Positions 42,673 to 50,324 of a DNA stretch of 64,000 nt are shown piece after piece (position 1 is the first letter of the stretch; every line of letters starts with the position of its first letter). Under the pieces are notes generated by a model, which saw only the letters and a list, made by a program, of their open reading frames with translations, had not been told where the DNA came from and did not search any database. The DNA is from Thermoactinospora rubra (lineage in GTDB: Bacteria > Actinomycetota > Actinomycetes > Streptosporangiales > Streptosporangiaceae), in contig NZ_MSZZ01000005.1 in assembly GCF_002093975.1 (NCBI RefSeq), positions 186,001 to 250,000 of the forward strand, written 5' to 3'. Made by a program: the position numbers and the translations under genes.

Positions 42673-43857
42673 ATGCCACCCAGCGCCATGCCACCCAGAT
42701 CTGCGCTCCGCTCCGCGTTCCTGCTCGCCGGGATCGTGCTGGCCGCGCTCAACCTCCGCCCCGCCCTCGCCGGCGTCTCGCCGCTGTTCGACCAGATCAT
42801 GGTGGACGTCGGGCTCAGCCCCGCCGGGGCGGGCGCGATCACCACCGTCATGGTCGTCTGCCTCGGCGTGTTCGGGCCGGTCGCCCCGCTGCTCGCCCGC
42901 CGGGTCGGCGCGGACCGCACGCTGCTGGCCGGGCTGCTGCTCCTGGCGTTCGGCGCGGTGGCCCGCACCCTCGACGGCCCGCCCGCCCTCTACCTGGGCT
43001 CGGCCGTCGCGGGCACGGCCATCGCGATCATGAACGTCATCATGCCCGGTGTGGTCAAGCAGCACTTCCCGACGCGGGTGGGCCCGTACACCAGCCTCTA
43101 CGTCACCGCACTGGTCCTCGGCGCGGCGTCGGCCTCGGCCCTGGTCATCCCGCTGGAACACCTCACCGGGTACGGCTGGCGCGGCGTCAGCGCGCTGGTC
43201 GCGGTCCCGGCCCTGGCCGCCGCGCTGTTCTGGCTGCCCCAGGCGTTCGGCAAGCAGGCCGCCCCGCCCGGCGGGCCCAGGCCGTTCCGCGCCCTGCTGC
43301 GCAGCCGCGTCACCTGGTTCGTGACCGCCTTCATGGGCCTGCAGTCGCTCACCTTCTACGTCATGCTGGCCTGGCTGCCCACGATCTTCCAGGAGGCCGG
43401 GCTGCCTGCCGAGCACGCCGGCTACCTGCTCGGCCTCACCTCGCTGGCGCAGGTCGCCGGCACCTTCGGCGCGCCCATCTTGGCCGGAACGCGCGCCTCC
43501 CAGGCCCCGCACGTGCTGGCGGCCACCGGCCTGACCGCCCTGGGCTACCTCGGCGTGCTGCTCGCGCCGACCACGCTGCCGTGGCTGTGGATGGTCGTCC
43601 TCGGCGTCGGCCAGGGGGCCTCGCTGGCGCTCGCGCTGCTCATCATCACGCTCCGGGCGCCCGATCCCTCCTCGGTGACCGCCCTGTCGGCCGTGGCGCA
43701 GTCGATCGGCTACGTGCTGGCGGCGACCGGGCCGCTGGTGATCGGCGCCCTCCGCGAGGCCACGGGCGGCTGGACCGTCCCGCTGGTGGCCGGGCTGGCC
43801 TTCTGCGCGGCGCAGGGGGCGGCCGCCTGGCGGGCGGGAGCCTGCTATCGTTCTTAG
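42673..43857 (+). CDS. CynX/NimT-like MFS transporter
   Basis: A 394-residue MFS protein with about twelve helices. It has the CynX family pattern near the N-terminus (LNLRPALAGVSPLFDQI) and IAIMNVIMPGVVKQHFP in the first half. Characterised relatives move cyanate or 2-nitroimidazole; the substrate here is unknown. The stop codon overlaps the IdeR-like box of the following fhuF-like gene. ATG 42673 is used; ATG 42688 is also possible. The LacI operator upstream hints at shared control with the sugar importer. Confidence 0.85.
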   Translation: MPPSAMPPRSALRSAFLLAGIVLAALNLRPALAGVSPLFDQIMVDVGLSPAGAGAITTVMVVCLGVFGPVAPLLARRVGADRTLLAGLLLLAFGAVARTLDGPPALYLGSAVAGTAIAIMNVIMPGVVKQHFPTRVGPYTSLYVTALVLGAASASALVIPLEHLTGYGWRGVSALVAVPALAAALFWLPQAFGKQAAPPGGPRPFRALLRSRVTWFVTAFMGLQSLTFYVMLAWLPTIFQEAGLPAEHAGYLLGLTSLAQVAGTFGAPILAGTRASQAPHVLAATGLTALGYLGVLLAPTTLPWLWMVVLGVGQGASLALALLIITLRAPDPSSVTALSAVAQSIGYVLAATGPLVIGALREATGGWTVPLVAGLAFCAAQGAAAWRAGACYRS

Positions 43858-43872
43858 GTAAGCCTTACCTAT
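43854..43872 (+). promoter_or_regulatory. IdeR/DtxR-like iron box upstream of fhuF-like gene
   Basis: TTAGGTAAGCCTTACCTAT matches the 19-bp DtxR/IdeR consensus at 15 positions by my count and begins inside the stop codon of the MFS gene, 27 bases before the GTG of the siderophore reductase. It is better conserved than the box at 10.15 kb. Confidence 0.88.
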
Positions 43873-43898
43873 GGCTTTACCTCTGGGAGGGGTCAAGC

Positions 43899-44540
43899 GT
43901 GCTGACCGCTGTGCTCGAACGCTTCGCCGCCGAACGCGAAGGCGTCCTGGGCGTGGTGCCCGGCCTGGTGATCGAACCGGACGACAGCTGGACCCCGGTC
44001 GCCGACCTGCTGGGCACCCCGTTGCTCGGCCGGCTCGTGGACGAGACGGCGGCCCGCTGGAACGCCCCCCGCCATGTGGGGGCCGCCCTGCTGTGGAAGA
44101 CCTACTCCTACTGGCACACGCTGCCGATGGCCGTGGGCTGGGCGCTGGACGGCCGCGTGCCGATCATGAAATTTCAGGACACGTGGTTCAAGGTCTCCCC
44201 GGCCGGCGTCACCATCGGCGCCACCTCGGTCACCTGGTCCGACGTCTCCGCCATCCGGCCGGCCCTGCTGGAGTCGCAGGAACCGCTGGTCAAGGAGCTC
44301 AGCCGGATCGCCCGCGTCGGCGAGCGCACGCTGTGGGGCTCCACGGCCGAGGCCGTCGCGCACCCGCTGCAGACCTACGTCCCCGGCGACTACATGCGGC
44401 TGCTGAGCGAGATCGGCAAGCCGGTGGACGGGCTCATCCGCCGCACCGCCGACGGCTACCTGCGCAGGACCTGCTGCCTGTGGATCACGTTGCCGGATGT
44501 TGAGCCCTGCAGCACCTGCTGTGTGCTCTCCGGTAACTGA
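43899..44540 (+). CDS. FhuF-type [2Fe-2S] ferric-siderophore reductase
   Basis: A 213-residue cytoplasmic iron-siderophore reductase. The C-terminus shows the FhuF cluster-binding pattern Cys-Cys-x10-Cys-x2-Cys (TCC, then LWITLPDVEP, then CSTC). FhuF-like enzymes reduce Fe(III)-siderophores after import so that iron is released. GTG 43899 has GGGAGGGG seven bases upstream. The iron box just before it predicts IdeR control and co-expression with the importer at 7.3-11.2 kb, which lacks its own reductase. Confidence 0.92.
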   Translation: MLTAVLERFAAEREGVLGVVPGLVIEPDDSWTPVADLLGTPLLGRLVDETAARWNAPRHVGAALLWKTYSYWHTLPMAVGWALDGRVPIMKFQDTWFKVSPAGVTIGATSVTWSDVSAIRPALLESQEPLVKELSRIARVGERTLWGSTAEAVAHPLQTYVPGDYMRLLSEIGKPVDGLIRRTADGYLRRTCCLWITLPDVEPCSTCCVLSGN

Positions 44541-44559
44541 GCCTCCCTAGCCTGCGCCC

Positions 44560-45636
44560 ATGATCCTGCGCAGGCTTGTGGCCATTGGTACCGTCGCGCT
44601 CGTGCTGATCCAACCCGAGCCCGCCGCCGCCGAGCGCCGCCACGGCGAGCCCATCGTCATCGCCCACCGGGGGGCCAGCGCCCTGCGGCCCGAGCACACG
44701 CTGCTGTCCTACGAGGCCGCCATCGCGATGGGCGCCGACTACATCGAGCCGGACCTGGTCGCCACCAAGGACCACGTCCTGGTCGCGCGCCACGAGAACG
44801 AGATCTCGGGCACCACCGACGTGGCCTCCCGGCCGGAGTTCGCCGGCCGGCGCACCACCAAGACCATCGACGGCCGGCCGGTGACGGGCTGGTTCACCGA
44901 GGACTTCACGCTCGCCGAGCTGAAGACCCTGCGCGCCAGGGAGCGGGTGCCCGACCTGCGGCCCGCCAACGCCGCCTTCGACGGCCTGGCCGAGATCCCC
45001 ACCTTCGAGGAGGTCGTCCAGTTGGCCCGCCGCCACGGCGTCGGCGTCTACCCCGAGACCAAGCACCCGACCTACTTCGACTCCATCGGCCTGTCGCTGG
45101 AGGAGCCCCTGCTGGAGATCCTCGGCCGGTACGGCATGCGCAAGGTCTTCATCCAGTCCTTCGAGACCGCCAACCTGCGCGAGCTGCGGGGCAAGACCAA
45201 GCTGCCGCTGATCCAGCTGATGACCTTCGGCGGCAAGCCGTACGACTGGGTGGTCTCCGGAGACCCGCGCACCTACGACGACCTGGTGACGCCGGAGGGG
45301 CTGCGCGAGGTGGCGCGCTACGCCGACGGGATCGGCGTCGACACCCGCCGCGTCGTCCCCGCCGGGCCGGACGGCAGGCTGGCGTCGCCCACCACCCTGG
45401 TGCGCGACGCCCACCGGGCGGGCCTCGACGTGCACGTGTGGACCATCCGCAACGAGAACTCCCAGCTGCCCGCCGACTTCCGGCTCGGCGACCCGGCGAG
45501 CCCCGTCTACGCCCGCGCCACCGGCGACGTGATGGGCTGGCTCGCCAAGCTGCTCGACCTCGGCGTCGACGGCGCCTTCTGCGACGACCCCGGCATGGGC
45601 AGAGCCATCGTCACGCAACGTTCTCGATGGGCCTGA
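44560..45636 (+). CDS. Secreted glycerophosphodiester phosphodiesterase
   Basis: A 358-residue GlpQ-type enzyme that hydrolyses deacylated phospholipids or teichoic-acid-like polymers to glycerol-3-phosphate and an alcohol. A signal peptide (about 1-24, AAAE) precedes the TIM barrel. Catalytic His36 and His46 lie in AHRGASALRPEHT, and the metal-binding Glu and Asp in YIEPDLV. Length fits GlpQ with the long insertion seen in actinomycete enzymes. It may share the transcript of the siderophore reductase (19-base gap), but no functional link is obvious. Confidence 0.92.
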   Translation: MILRRLVAIGTVALVLIQPEPAAAERRHGEPIVIAHRGASALRPEHTLLSYEAAIAMGADYIEPDLVATKDHVLVARHENEISGTTDVASRPEFAGRRTTKTIDGRPVTGWFTEDFTLAELKTLRARERVPDLRPANAAFDGLAEIPTFEEVVQLARRHGVGVYPETKHPTYFDSIGLSLEEPLLEILGRYGMRKVFIQSFETANLRELRGKTKLPLIQLMTFGGKPYDWVVSGDPRTYDDLVTPEGLREVARYADGIGVDTRRVVPAGPDGRLASPTTLVRDAHRAGLDVHVWTIRNENSQLPADFRLGDPASPVYARATGDVMGWLAKLLDLGVDGAFCDDPGMGRAIVTQRSRWA

Positions 45637-46108
45637 GCTCGTCGGCGTAGCTGACCGAGACGCGGCGCATGACCCCGTCCTCGTCGATGGAGTACTGCCC
45701 CAGCCGCCACAGCGGCGGCGAGTAGGCGTGGATCGAGACGCTGCGGTCGACCGCGCCGGTCAGCCGGTGGATGTGGTCGGGGCCGAAGCAGAACGACTGG
45801 CCCTCGGTCACGACCGTCTCCAGGTGCCGGCCGCCGATGCGCGGGTTGCACTCGCGCAGCGCGCCGCGCACCACGCGCACGGCGCCGGAGGAGATGTCGT
45901 GGTCGTGCCAGCCGGTGTCGTCCTCCGGGCGCCAGCACAGCAGCCAGATGTCGACGTAGGCGTCGCGGTACAGGGAGGCGTAGTGACGACCGCCGCCCTC
46001 CTCGGGGAAGGCCACGTGCTCCTCCCAGCGCGAGGGGTCGGCGGCCAGCTCGTCCACCAGGTCCCGCAGCTCGCGCTTGTCGAGGACGCGCTCAGGAAGC
46101 GGTTTCAC
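45611..46108 (-). CDS. Cysteine dioxygenase-family cupin protein
   Basis: A 165-residue cupin of the cysteine/thiol dioxygenase family. The metal ligands are His68 and His70 (GWHDHD) and His114 (DHIHRL), the three-His iron site that oxidises a thiol such as cysteine to a sulfinate. GTG 46108 has AAGGAG seven bases upstream and overlaps the amidohydrolase gene by 17 bases. Both form an operon opposite a LacI regulator with a triple operator. Its 3' end overlaps the convergent phosphodiesterase gene by 26 bases. Confidence 0.85.
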   Translation of the reverse strand: MKPLPERVLDKRELRDLVDELAADPSRWEEHVAFPEEGGGRHYASLYRDAYVDIWLLCWRPEDDTGWHDHDISSGAVRVVRGALRECNPRIGGRHLETVVTEGQSFCFGPDHIHRLTGAVDRSVSIHAYSPPLWRLGQYSIDEDGVMRRVSVSYADELRPIENVA

Positions 46109-46961
46109 GCTCGTTCTCCTTTCCGGTGCCGTAGAGCAGGCGTCGGGGGTTGGCGACGCGGATGGCGTGGGCCGCCGCCGGGCCCAGGCCGGGGTCGGGG
46201 GCCGTGGCGTACGGCGCGTCCGAGCCGTTCACCACGACGTCGATGCCGAGCTCGCGGACGATCGCGTCGATCGCGCGCGGGCCGTAGCTGGAGGTCTCGA
46301 CGAAGAAGTCCGGATCGACCCGGCCGCGCGTGCCGCCGCCGCGGGCGATCAGCCGTTCGGAGTGCAGCGGGGCCAGCCCGGCGAGCAGGGCGAAGCACAC
46401 GCGCAGGCGTGGGTGGCGGGGGCGGACGACCGCGTGGAAGTAGTGCCAGGTGGCGTGCATCTGCTGGACGTACGGCACGACCGCCGGCCACCACGGCGTG
46501 GGGGAGGGGCCGGCCGCGGGACCGGGGTGGACGAACAGCGGCAGGTCGAGCGCGGTGAGCACCTCCAGCAGCCGGTCATCGGGTACGGCCGTCGCCGGAA
46601 GCTGGAGCCCCGCGAAGCCGCGCGCCAGGTCCCCGGCCAGCCGGTCGGGGTCGGGCTCGCTGACGCAGGTGGCCGCCCAGGCGCCGAACCCCTCCGGCAG
46701 CTTCAGGGCGCCTTCGTGGTAGGCGTCGATGAGCGGCCAGGCCTCCTCGGGCGGGAGCGACTCGATGCCGAGCGGGCTCGACAGCGAGACGAGCGCCAGG
46801 TCGCCGGTGTCTCGGGTGGCCGGGTCGTGGTCGGCGGGGTCGACCTGGTACGGCGGCTCGCCGTCGAGCAGGAGCGTCCAGCCGTCGAGGCGGGGCGGGC
46901 GGGCACGCTCGCGCAGCGCGTCGACGAACGACGGCGTCCACAGGTGCTGGTGCACGTCCAC
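46092..46961 (-). CDS. Amidohydrolase-family metal-dependent hydrolase
   Basis: A 289-residue TIM-barrel hydrolase/decarboxylase-like protein. The family opening is MDVHQHLWTPSFVDAL (His-x-His metal ligands) with further ligands in FVHPGP and the terminal Asp in NGSDAPYA. Members hydrolyse lactones or decarboxylate small acids; the substrate is not evident. GTG 46961 has GGGAGGAGC upstream. It is the first gene of a two-gene unit with the cysteine dioxygenase-like protein and diverges from a LacI regulator across 149 bases containing three operator-like repeats. Confidence 0.83.
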   Translation of the reverse strand: MDVHQHLWTPSFVDALRERARPPRLDGWTLLLDGEPPYQVDPADHDPATRDTGDLALVSLSSPLGIESLPPEEAWPLIDAYHEGALKLPEGFGAWAATCVSEPDPDRLAGDLARGFAGLQLPATAVPDDRLLEVLTALDLPLFVHPGPAAGPSPTPWWPAVVPYVQQMHATWHYFHAVVRPRHPRLRVCFALLAGLAPLHSERLIARGGGTRGRVDPDFFVETSSYGPRAIDAIVRELGIDVVVNGSDAPYATAPDPGLGPAAAHAIRVANPRRLLYGTGKENERETAS

Positions 46962-47037
46962 GCTCGCTCCTCCCTATATTTCCGACTGATATTACAGGTA
47001 ATTCGCCAGCCTGCGACAACCTGGGACCGGGTTCTTG

Positions 47038-47075
47038 TGAAGCGATTCAGTGATGCGTTTCAGTGAACCGCTTCA
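47038..47075. promoter_or_regulatory. Triple 12-bp LacI-type operator array, 13-bp period
   Basis: TGAAGCGATTCA (47038-47049), TGATGCGTTTCA (47051-47062) and TGAACCGCTTCA (47064-47075) follow each other with one base between. The third, read on the other strand, is TGAAGCGGTTCA, nearly the first. The array lies 36 bases before the LacI start and 76 bases before the amidohydrolase start. Confidence 0.85.
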
Positions 47076-47110
47076 CCCCATGTCGTGTCAACGGGCGTTA
47101 CGCTGACGGG

Positions 47111-48097
47111 ATGCCGCGGAAACGAGCGACGATCCGTGAGGTGGCACAGGCGACGGGGCTCTCACCCGCCGCCGTTTCCTATGCGCTGCGCGGCCTGCAG
47201 GTCTCCGAGGAGACCATGGAGCGGGTCCGAGCCGCAGCTGCCGAGCTCGGCTACGAGGCCGACCCCATCGCCAGGGCCCTCGCCAGCGGCAAGACCGGCA
47301 CCATCGGGCTGCTGTCGGGCTCGCTGGAGGACCTGTGGCAGCAGGCGCTGGCGGTCGGCATCGGGCGCGGGCTGCGCGAGCAGGACCGCTACGCGCTCAT
47401 CCTGGACGCGGCCGGAGATCCCGACCGGCAGCACACGCTCGCGCAGCAGCTTCGCGACCAGCGCGTCGACGCGATGATCGTCCAGCCGATCGACCCGGCG
47501 GCGCCGTTCTGGAGCCGGCTGTGCGAGTCGGTGCCGGTGGTGGCGATCGGCGACTCGCTGCCGGGCACCGCGGGCGAGGTCGTCTTCGACAACCGGCGCG
47601 GCGTCACCCTGGCGCTCGAACACCTGCTCGCGCTCGGCCACCGCCGCGTCGTCCTGCTCACCCCCACGATGGCGAGCACGCCCGACCGGCCCGCCGAGGT
47701 GCACGTGCTGGCCGAGGCCGAGCGGCTCGGGCAGACGGTCGAGGTGGTCACCGCCCCGCAGGACCTGGAGGGCGCCACTCGCGTCGCGCGGAAGGTCCTG
47801 TCGTCCGGCTCGGCGACGGCCGTCTTCTGCTTCGCCGACTCGATCGCCTACGGCGTTTACGCGGCGGCCTCGGCTCTGGAGCTGCGCATCCCCGACGACG
47901 TGTCGGTGCTGGGGTACGACAACCATCCCGTGTCGGCGCTGCTCACGCCGGGGCTGACGACCGTGGACTGGGACATCGAGGGGATCATCCGGGCTTCGGT
48001 GCGGCTGGTCGTGGCGGCGGCCGACGGCGCCACGCGCCGCCGCCGCGTGGTCCAGCAGCCGACGCTGGTTTCCCGCGGCTCCGTCCGGAGCCTCTGA
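47111..48097 (+). CDS. LacI-family regulator
   Basis: A 328-residue LacI repressor: HTH and hinge (TIREVAQATGLSPAAVSYALRGLQVSEETMERVRAAA; GKTGTIGLLSG) and a sugar-binding-protein-like sensor domain (PDDVSVLGYDNHPVSALLTPGLTTV). It diverges from the amidohydrolase/cysteine dioxygenase operon and probably binds the triple operator between them. Its effector is unknown and may not be a sugar given the target genes. ATG 47111; an upstream GTG at 47063 would place the operator inside the gene and is rejected. Confidence 0.9.
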   Translation: MPRKRATIREVAQATGLSPAAVSYALRGLQVSEETMERVRAAAAELGYEADPIARALASGKTGTIGLLSGSLEDLWQQALAVGIGRGLREQDRYALILDAAGDPDRQHTLAQQLRDQRVDAMIVQPIDPAAPFWSRLCESVPVVAIGDSLPGTAGEVVFDNRRGVTLALEHLLALGHRRVVLLTPTMASTPDRPAEVHVLAEAERLGQTVEVVTAPQDLEGATRVARKVLSSGSATAVFCFADSIAYGVYAAASALELRIPDDVSVLGYDNHPVSALLTPGLTTVDWDIEGIIRASVRLVVAAADGATRRRRVVQQPTLVSRGSVRSL

Positions 48098-48130
48098 CCG
48101 GCTTTCTCGGTCACCGGAGCCCGGGGCGCC

Positions 48131-49504
48131 CTACGGCTCCGCCGAGCGCAGGGCGGCACGGGCCCGCGCCAGATCGCCGTCGAGCGGCCGGTCCGGTCCC
48201 GCCTCTCCCAGCGCCCGCCGCGCCGCGACCGCCTCGCACGCGAGCACCACCTCCAGCGGCTCGGCGCACCGCAACGCCAGCCGGGCGGCCTGCGTGGCGA
48301 ACGAGGCGTGGTCCTCCACCCCCCGTGAGATCACCGCGGTGCCCGTGGACACCGGGCCCGCCAGGTGCCGCAGCTCCGCCAGGGCGTCCTGGGCGACGTA
48401 CTCCAGGATCATCGCCCCCGACCCGCCCGCCCGGTCCGCCAGGAACGGCGGCTTGCCCGTGTAGGCCGGCTCCATCAACGTCGCCAGCCGAGCCGTGCTG
48501 AGCTGCGCGACCCCCACGACGGCCGCCCGGAGCGAGTCGAGCGCCACCGCCACCGGGGCGCCGTGGAAGTTCCCGTTGTGCCAGGCCGAGGACTCGGCGA
48601 TAAGCGGGTTCTCCGTCGCCGCGTTCATGTCCGTCTCGACCGCCTGCCGCGCCCGCTCGGCGGTTTCCAGGGCCGTGCCGTGCACCTGGGGGAACGCGCG
48701 GTAGCCGTACGGATCCTGCACTCTTGCGCGCCCTCCGGCCACCAGATCGCGCAGCTCAGCGGCCGCCCTCGCCTGCCCGGGATGCGGCCGCGCCTGCTGG
48801 ACGGCCCGCGCCAGCGGCTCCGCCGAGGCTCCCACGGCCGCGAACGACCGGGCGGCCACTCCCGCCGCCGCGCCGAGCAGCGTCGACAGCTCGTGGCAGG
48901 CGATCGCGGCGTCCGCCAGCGTCGCCGCCCCGGAGCTGATGAACGGCAGGGCGTCGCCAGAGGCGAGCGCGAAACGCGGCCCGGCGGGGGACGATTGGGC
49001 GCGGGATGGTCCGACGGAGGACGACCCGGCGGGGGACGGCCCGCGCCAGGCGACCTCGCCCAGCAGGCACAGCGCGGTGGTCGCCAGGGCGGTCAGGTCG
49101 CCGGTGCCGATGGCGCCGTAGCGGCGCACGGGCGGGGTGAAGCCGCCGTTCACGGCCTCCGCCAGCACGGGCAGCACCCCAGGATCCACGCCCGACCCGC
49201 CCACGAGCAGCTGGTTGATCCGGACCGCCAGCATGGCGCGGGCACGCTCCTCCGGCACCGGCGGCCCCGCCCCGCCCGCGTGGCTGCGCAGTACGTCCCA
49301 CCCGCCCTCGGCGAGGGTGACGTCCTTGTTCGCCCCGACGCCGGTCGTCCGCCCGTAGACCGGCCCGGCCAGCGCCCGCGCGCTCTCCCAGGCGCGCCGC
49401 GCCCGGTCGGCGGAGCCGAGGACGACCCCGGCTCCGCCGTACCCGATCCGGTGGACCTGCGCGCAGGTCAGGCCCGCGCCGGTGAGCTCCACTGGGGCGC
49501 TCAT
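48131..49504 (-). CDS. Aromatic amino acid lyase family protein (HAL/PAL fold) with Thr-type MIO motif
   Basis: A 457-residue member of the MIO-dependent ammonia-lyase/aminomutase fold. Present are the catalytic Tyr50 loop (VYGRTTGVG), FISSGAATLADA, QDPYGYRAFPQVHG and TDMNAATENPLI. The cofactor tripeptide, normally Ala-Ser-Gly before Asp-Leu, is Gly133-Thr134-Gly135 (AIGTGDL), so classical MIO chemistry from Ser is not possible as such. A Ser/Pro/Gly-rich insertion lies near residues 153-175. The start ATG 49504 is preceded by two in-register copies of its own start region. It is downstream of the holin-like gene on the same strand. Confidence 0.85.
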   Translation of the reverse strand: MSAPVELTGAGLTCAQVHRIGYGGAGVVLGSADRARRAWESARALAGPVYGRTTGVGANKDVTLAEGGWDVLRSHAGGAGPPVPEERARAMLAVRINQLLVGGSGVDPGVLPVLAEAVNGGFTPPVRRYGAIGTGDLTALATTALCLLGEVAWRGPSPAGSSSVGPSRAQSSPAGPRFALASGDALPFISSGAATLADAAIACHELSTLLGAAAGVAARSFAAVGASAEPLARAVQQARPHPGQARAAAELRDLVAGGRARVQDPYGYRAFPQVHGTALETAERARQAVETDMNAATENPLIAESSAWHNGNFHGAPVAVALDSLRAAVVGVAQLSTARLATLMEPAYTGKPPFLADRAGGSGAMILEYVAQDALAELRHLAGPVSTGTAVISRGVEDHASFATQAARLALRCAEPLEVVLACEAVAARRALGEAGPDRPLDGDLARARAALRSAEP

Positions 49505-49533
49505 CTACCGCTCATCTACCGCTCATCTACATC
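49501..49533 (-). repeat. 11-bp repeat multiplying the lyase start codon; two coupled MSGR mini-ORFs
   Basis: On the minus strand ATGAGCGGTAG occurs twice before the lyase start (ATGs at 49526 and 49515, real start 49504). Each upstream ATG reads Met-Ser-Gly-Arg-stop, and each TGA overlaps the next ATG (ATGA). A further ATGTAG (start-stop) lies just ahead. This gives a chain of stop-start overlaps leading into the lyase gene. Confidence 0.8.
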
Positions 49534-49540
49534 GTCACGG

Positions 49541-49915
49541 TCAGTCGGGGATGATCAGCCCGAGCAGCCAGGTGACCACGCTGATGACGATCGAGCCGAG
49601 CACGGCGGCGGGCCAGAAGTTGTCCACGTGGAACGGCACGTCCAGCTGCCCGGAGATCCAGCTGGTCAGCAGCAGCATGGCGGCGTTGATGACGATCAGG
49701 AACAGGCCGAGGGTGAGCACGATGAACGCGCAGCCGAGGGTCTTCACGATGGGCTTGACCACGGCGTTGATCACGCCGAAGATCAGCGCGACCACCACGA
49801 GCGTGCCCCAGTACGTGGGGTTCGAGGGGTTCCCCTGGACCTCGACGCCGGGCACGAGCTGGGTCGCGACCCAGAACGCCACGGCGGCCGCCAGGACCTT
49901 GAGAATGATTGTCAC
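49541..49915 (-). CDS. Phage holin family IV (PF04020-like) membrane protein
   Basis: A 124-residue protein with four hydrophobic segments and the family pattern FGVINAVVKPIVKTLGCAFIVLTLGLFLIVINAAMLLLTSWI. Despite the family name, these chromosomal four-helix proteins are widespread in actinobacteria and are not evidence for a prophage; function unknown. GTG 49915 follows GAGGATCAGG. The lyase gene starts 36 bases after its stop on the same strand, with the start-codon repeats in between. Confidence 0.85.
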   Translation of the reverse strand: MTIILKVLAAAVAFWVATQLVPGVEVQGNPSNPTYWGTLVVVALIFGVINAVVKPIVKTLGCAFIVLTLGLFLIVINAAMLLLTSWISGQLDVPFHVDNFWPAAVLGSIVISVVTWLLGLIIPD

Positions 49916-50048
49916 GCTGCCTGATCCTCGCATCTCTGATCGCCTCTTCGATAGAGGCTCTCCGTCGCGGGCACGGCCGACGATCACCCGGCCGGGTCGT
50001 TAGTCGCGCCCGGCACCGGGAAGACCGGCGGGAGGAGGGAGGAGCGAG

Positions 50049-50324
50049 ATGGACGTCGAGGCTCTGGAATCGCTGCCGGCCAGCGAGCTGCACGACCGTG
50101 CGGTCCGCTACGCCGTACGCCACGGGGACCTGGGGTTCCTGTGGGAGCTGCTCAAGGTGATACCCGCGGCCGAGGCCGCCAGCGGGCACAGCCGCGAGAG
50201 CGCCGCGGACCTGAGCCGGGTCTCCGCCCTCCTCAGCGACGCGATGGCCGCGGGCGAAGGCGAGCTTGGCGAGGCGCTCAAGCCCGTCTACATCGCCTAC
50301 CTCGCCAAGCACCCCGACGCCTAG
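50049..50324 (+). CDS. Small conserved-looking protein of unknown function, 91 residues
   Basis: A short acidic, helix-rich protein (MDVEALESLPASELHDRA at the start, VYIAYLAKHPDA at the end) with no Cys, signal peptide or membrane segment. The ribosome site is strong (GGGAGGAGGGAGGAGC before ATG 50049), and codon use matches its neighbours, which argues that it is a real gene. Convergent with the ApbE-like gene (4-base overlap). I do not recognise a domain. Confidence 0.72.
   Translation: MDVEALESLPASELHDRAVRYAVRHGDLGFLWELLKVIPAAEAASGHSRESAADLSRVSALLSDAMAAGEGELGEALKPVYIAYLAKHPDA

Noticed and set aside
49541..49915. Prophage remnant because of a phage-holin family protein
   Set aside because: This four-helix family is a common chromosomal protein in actinobacteria; no other phage gene is present.
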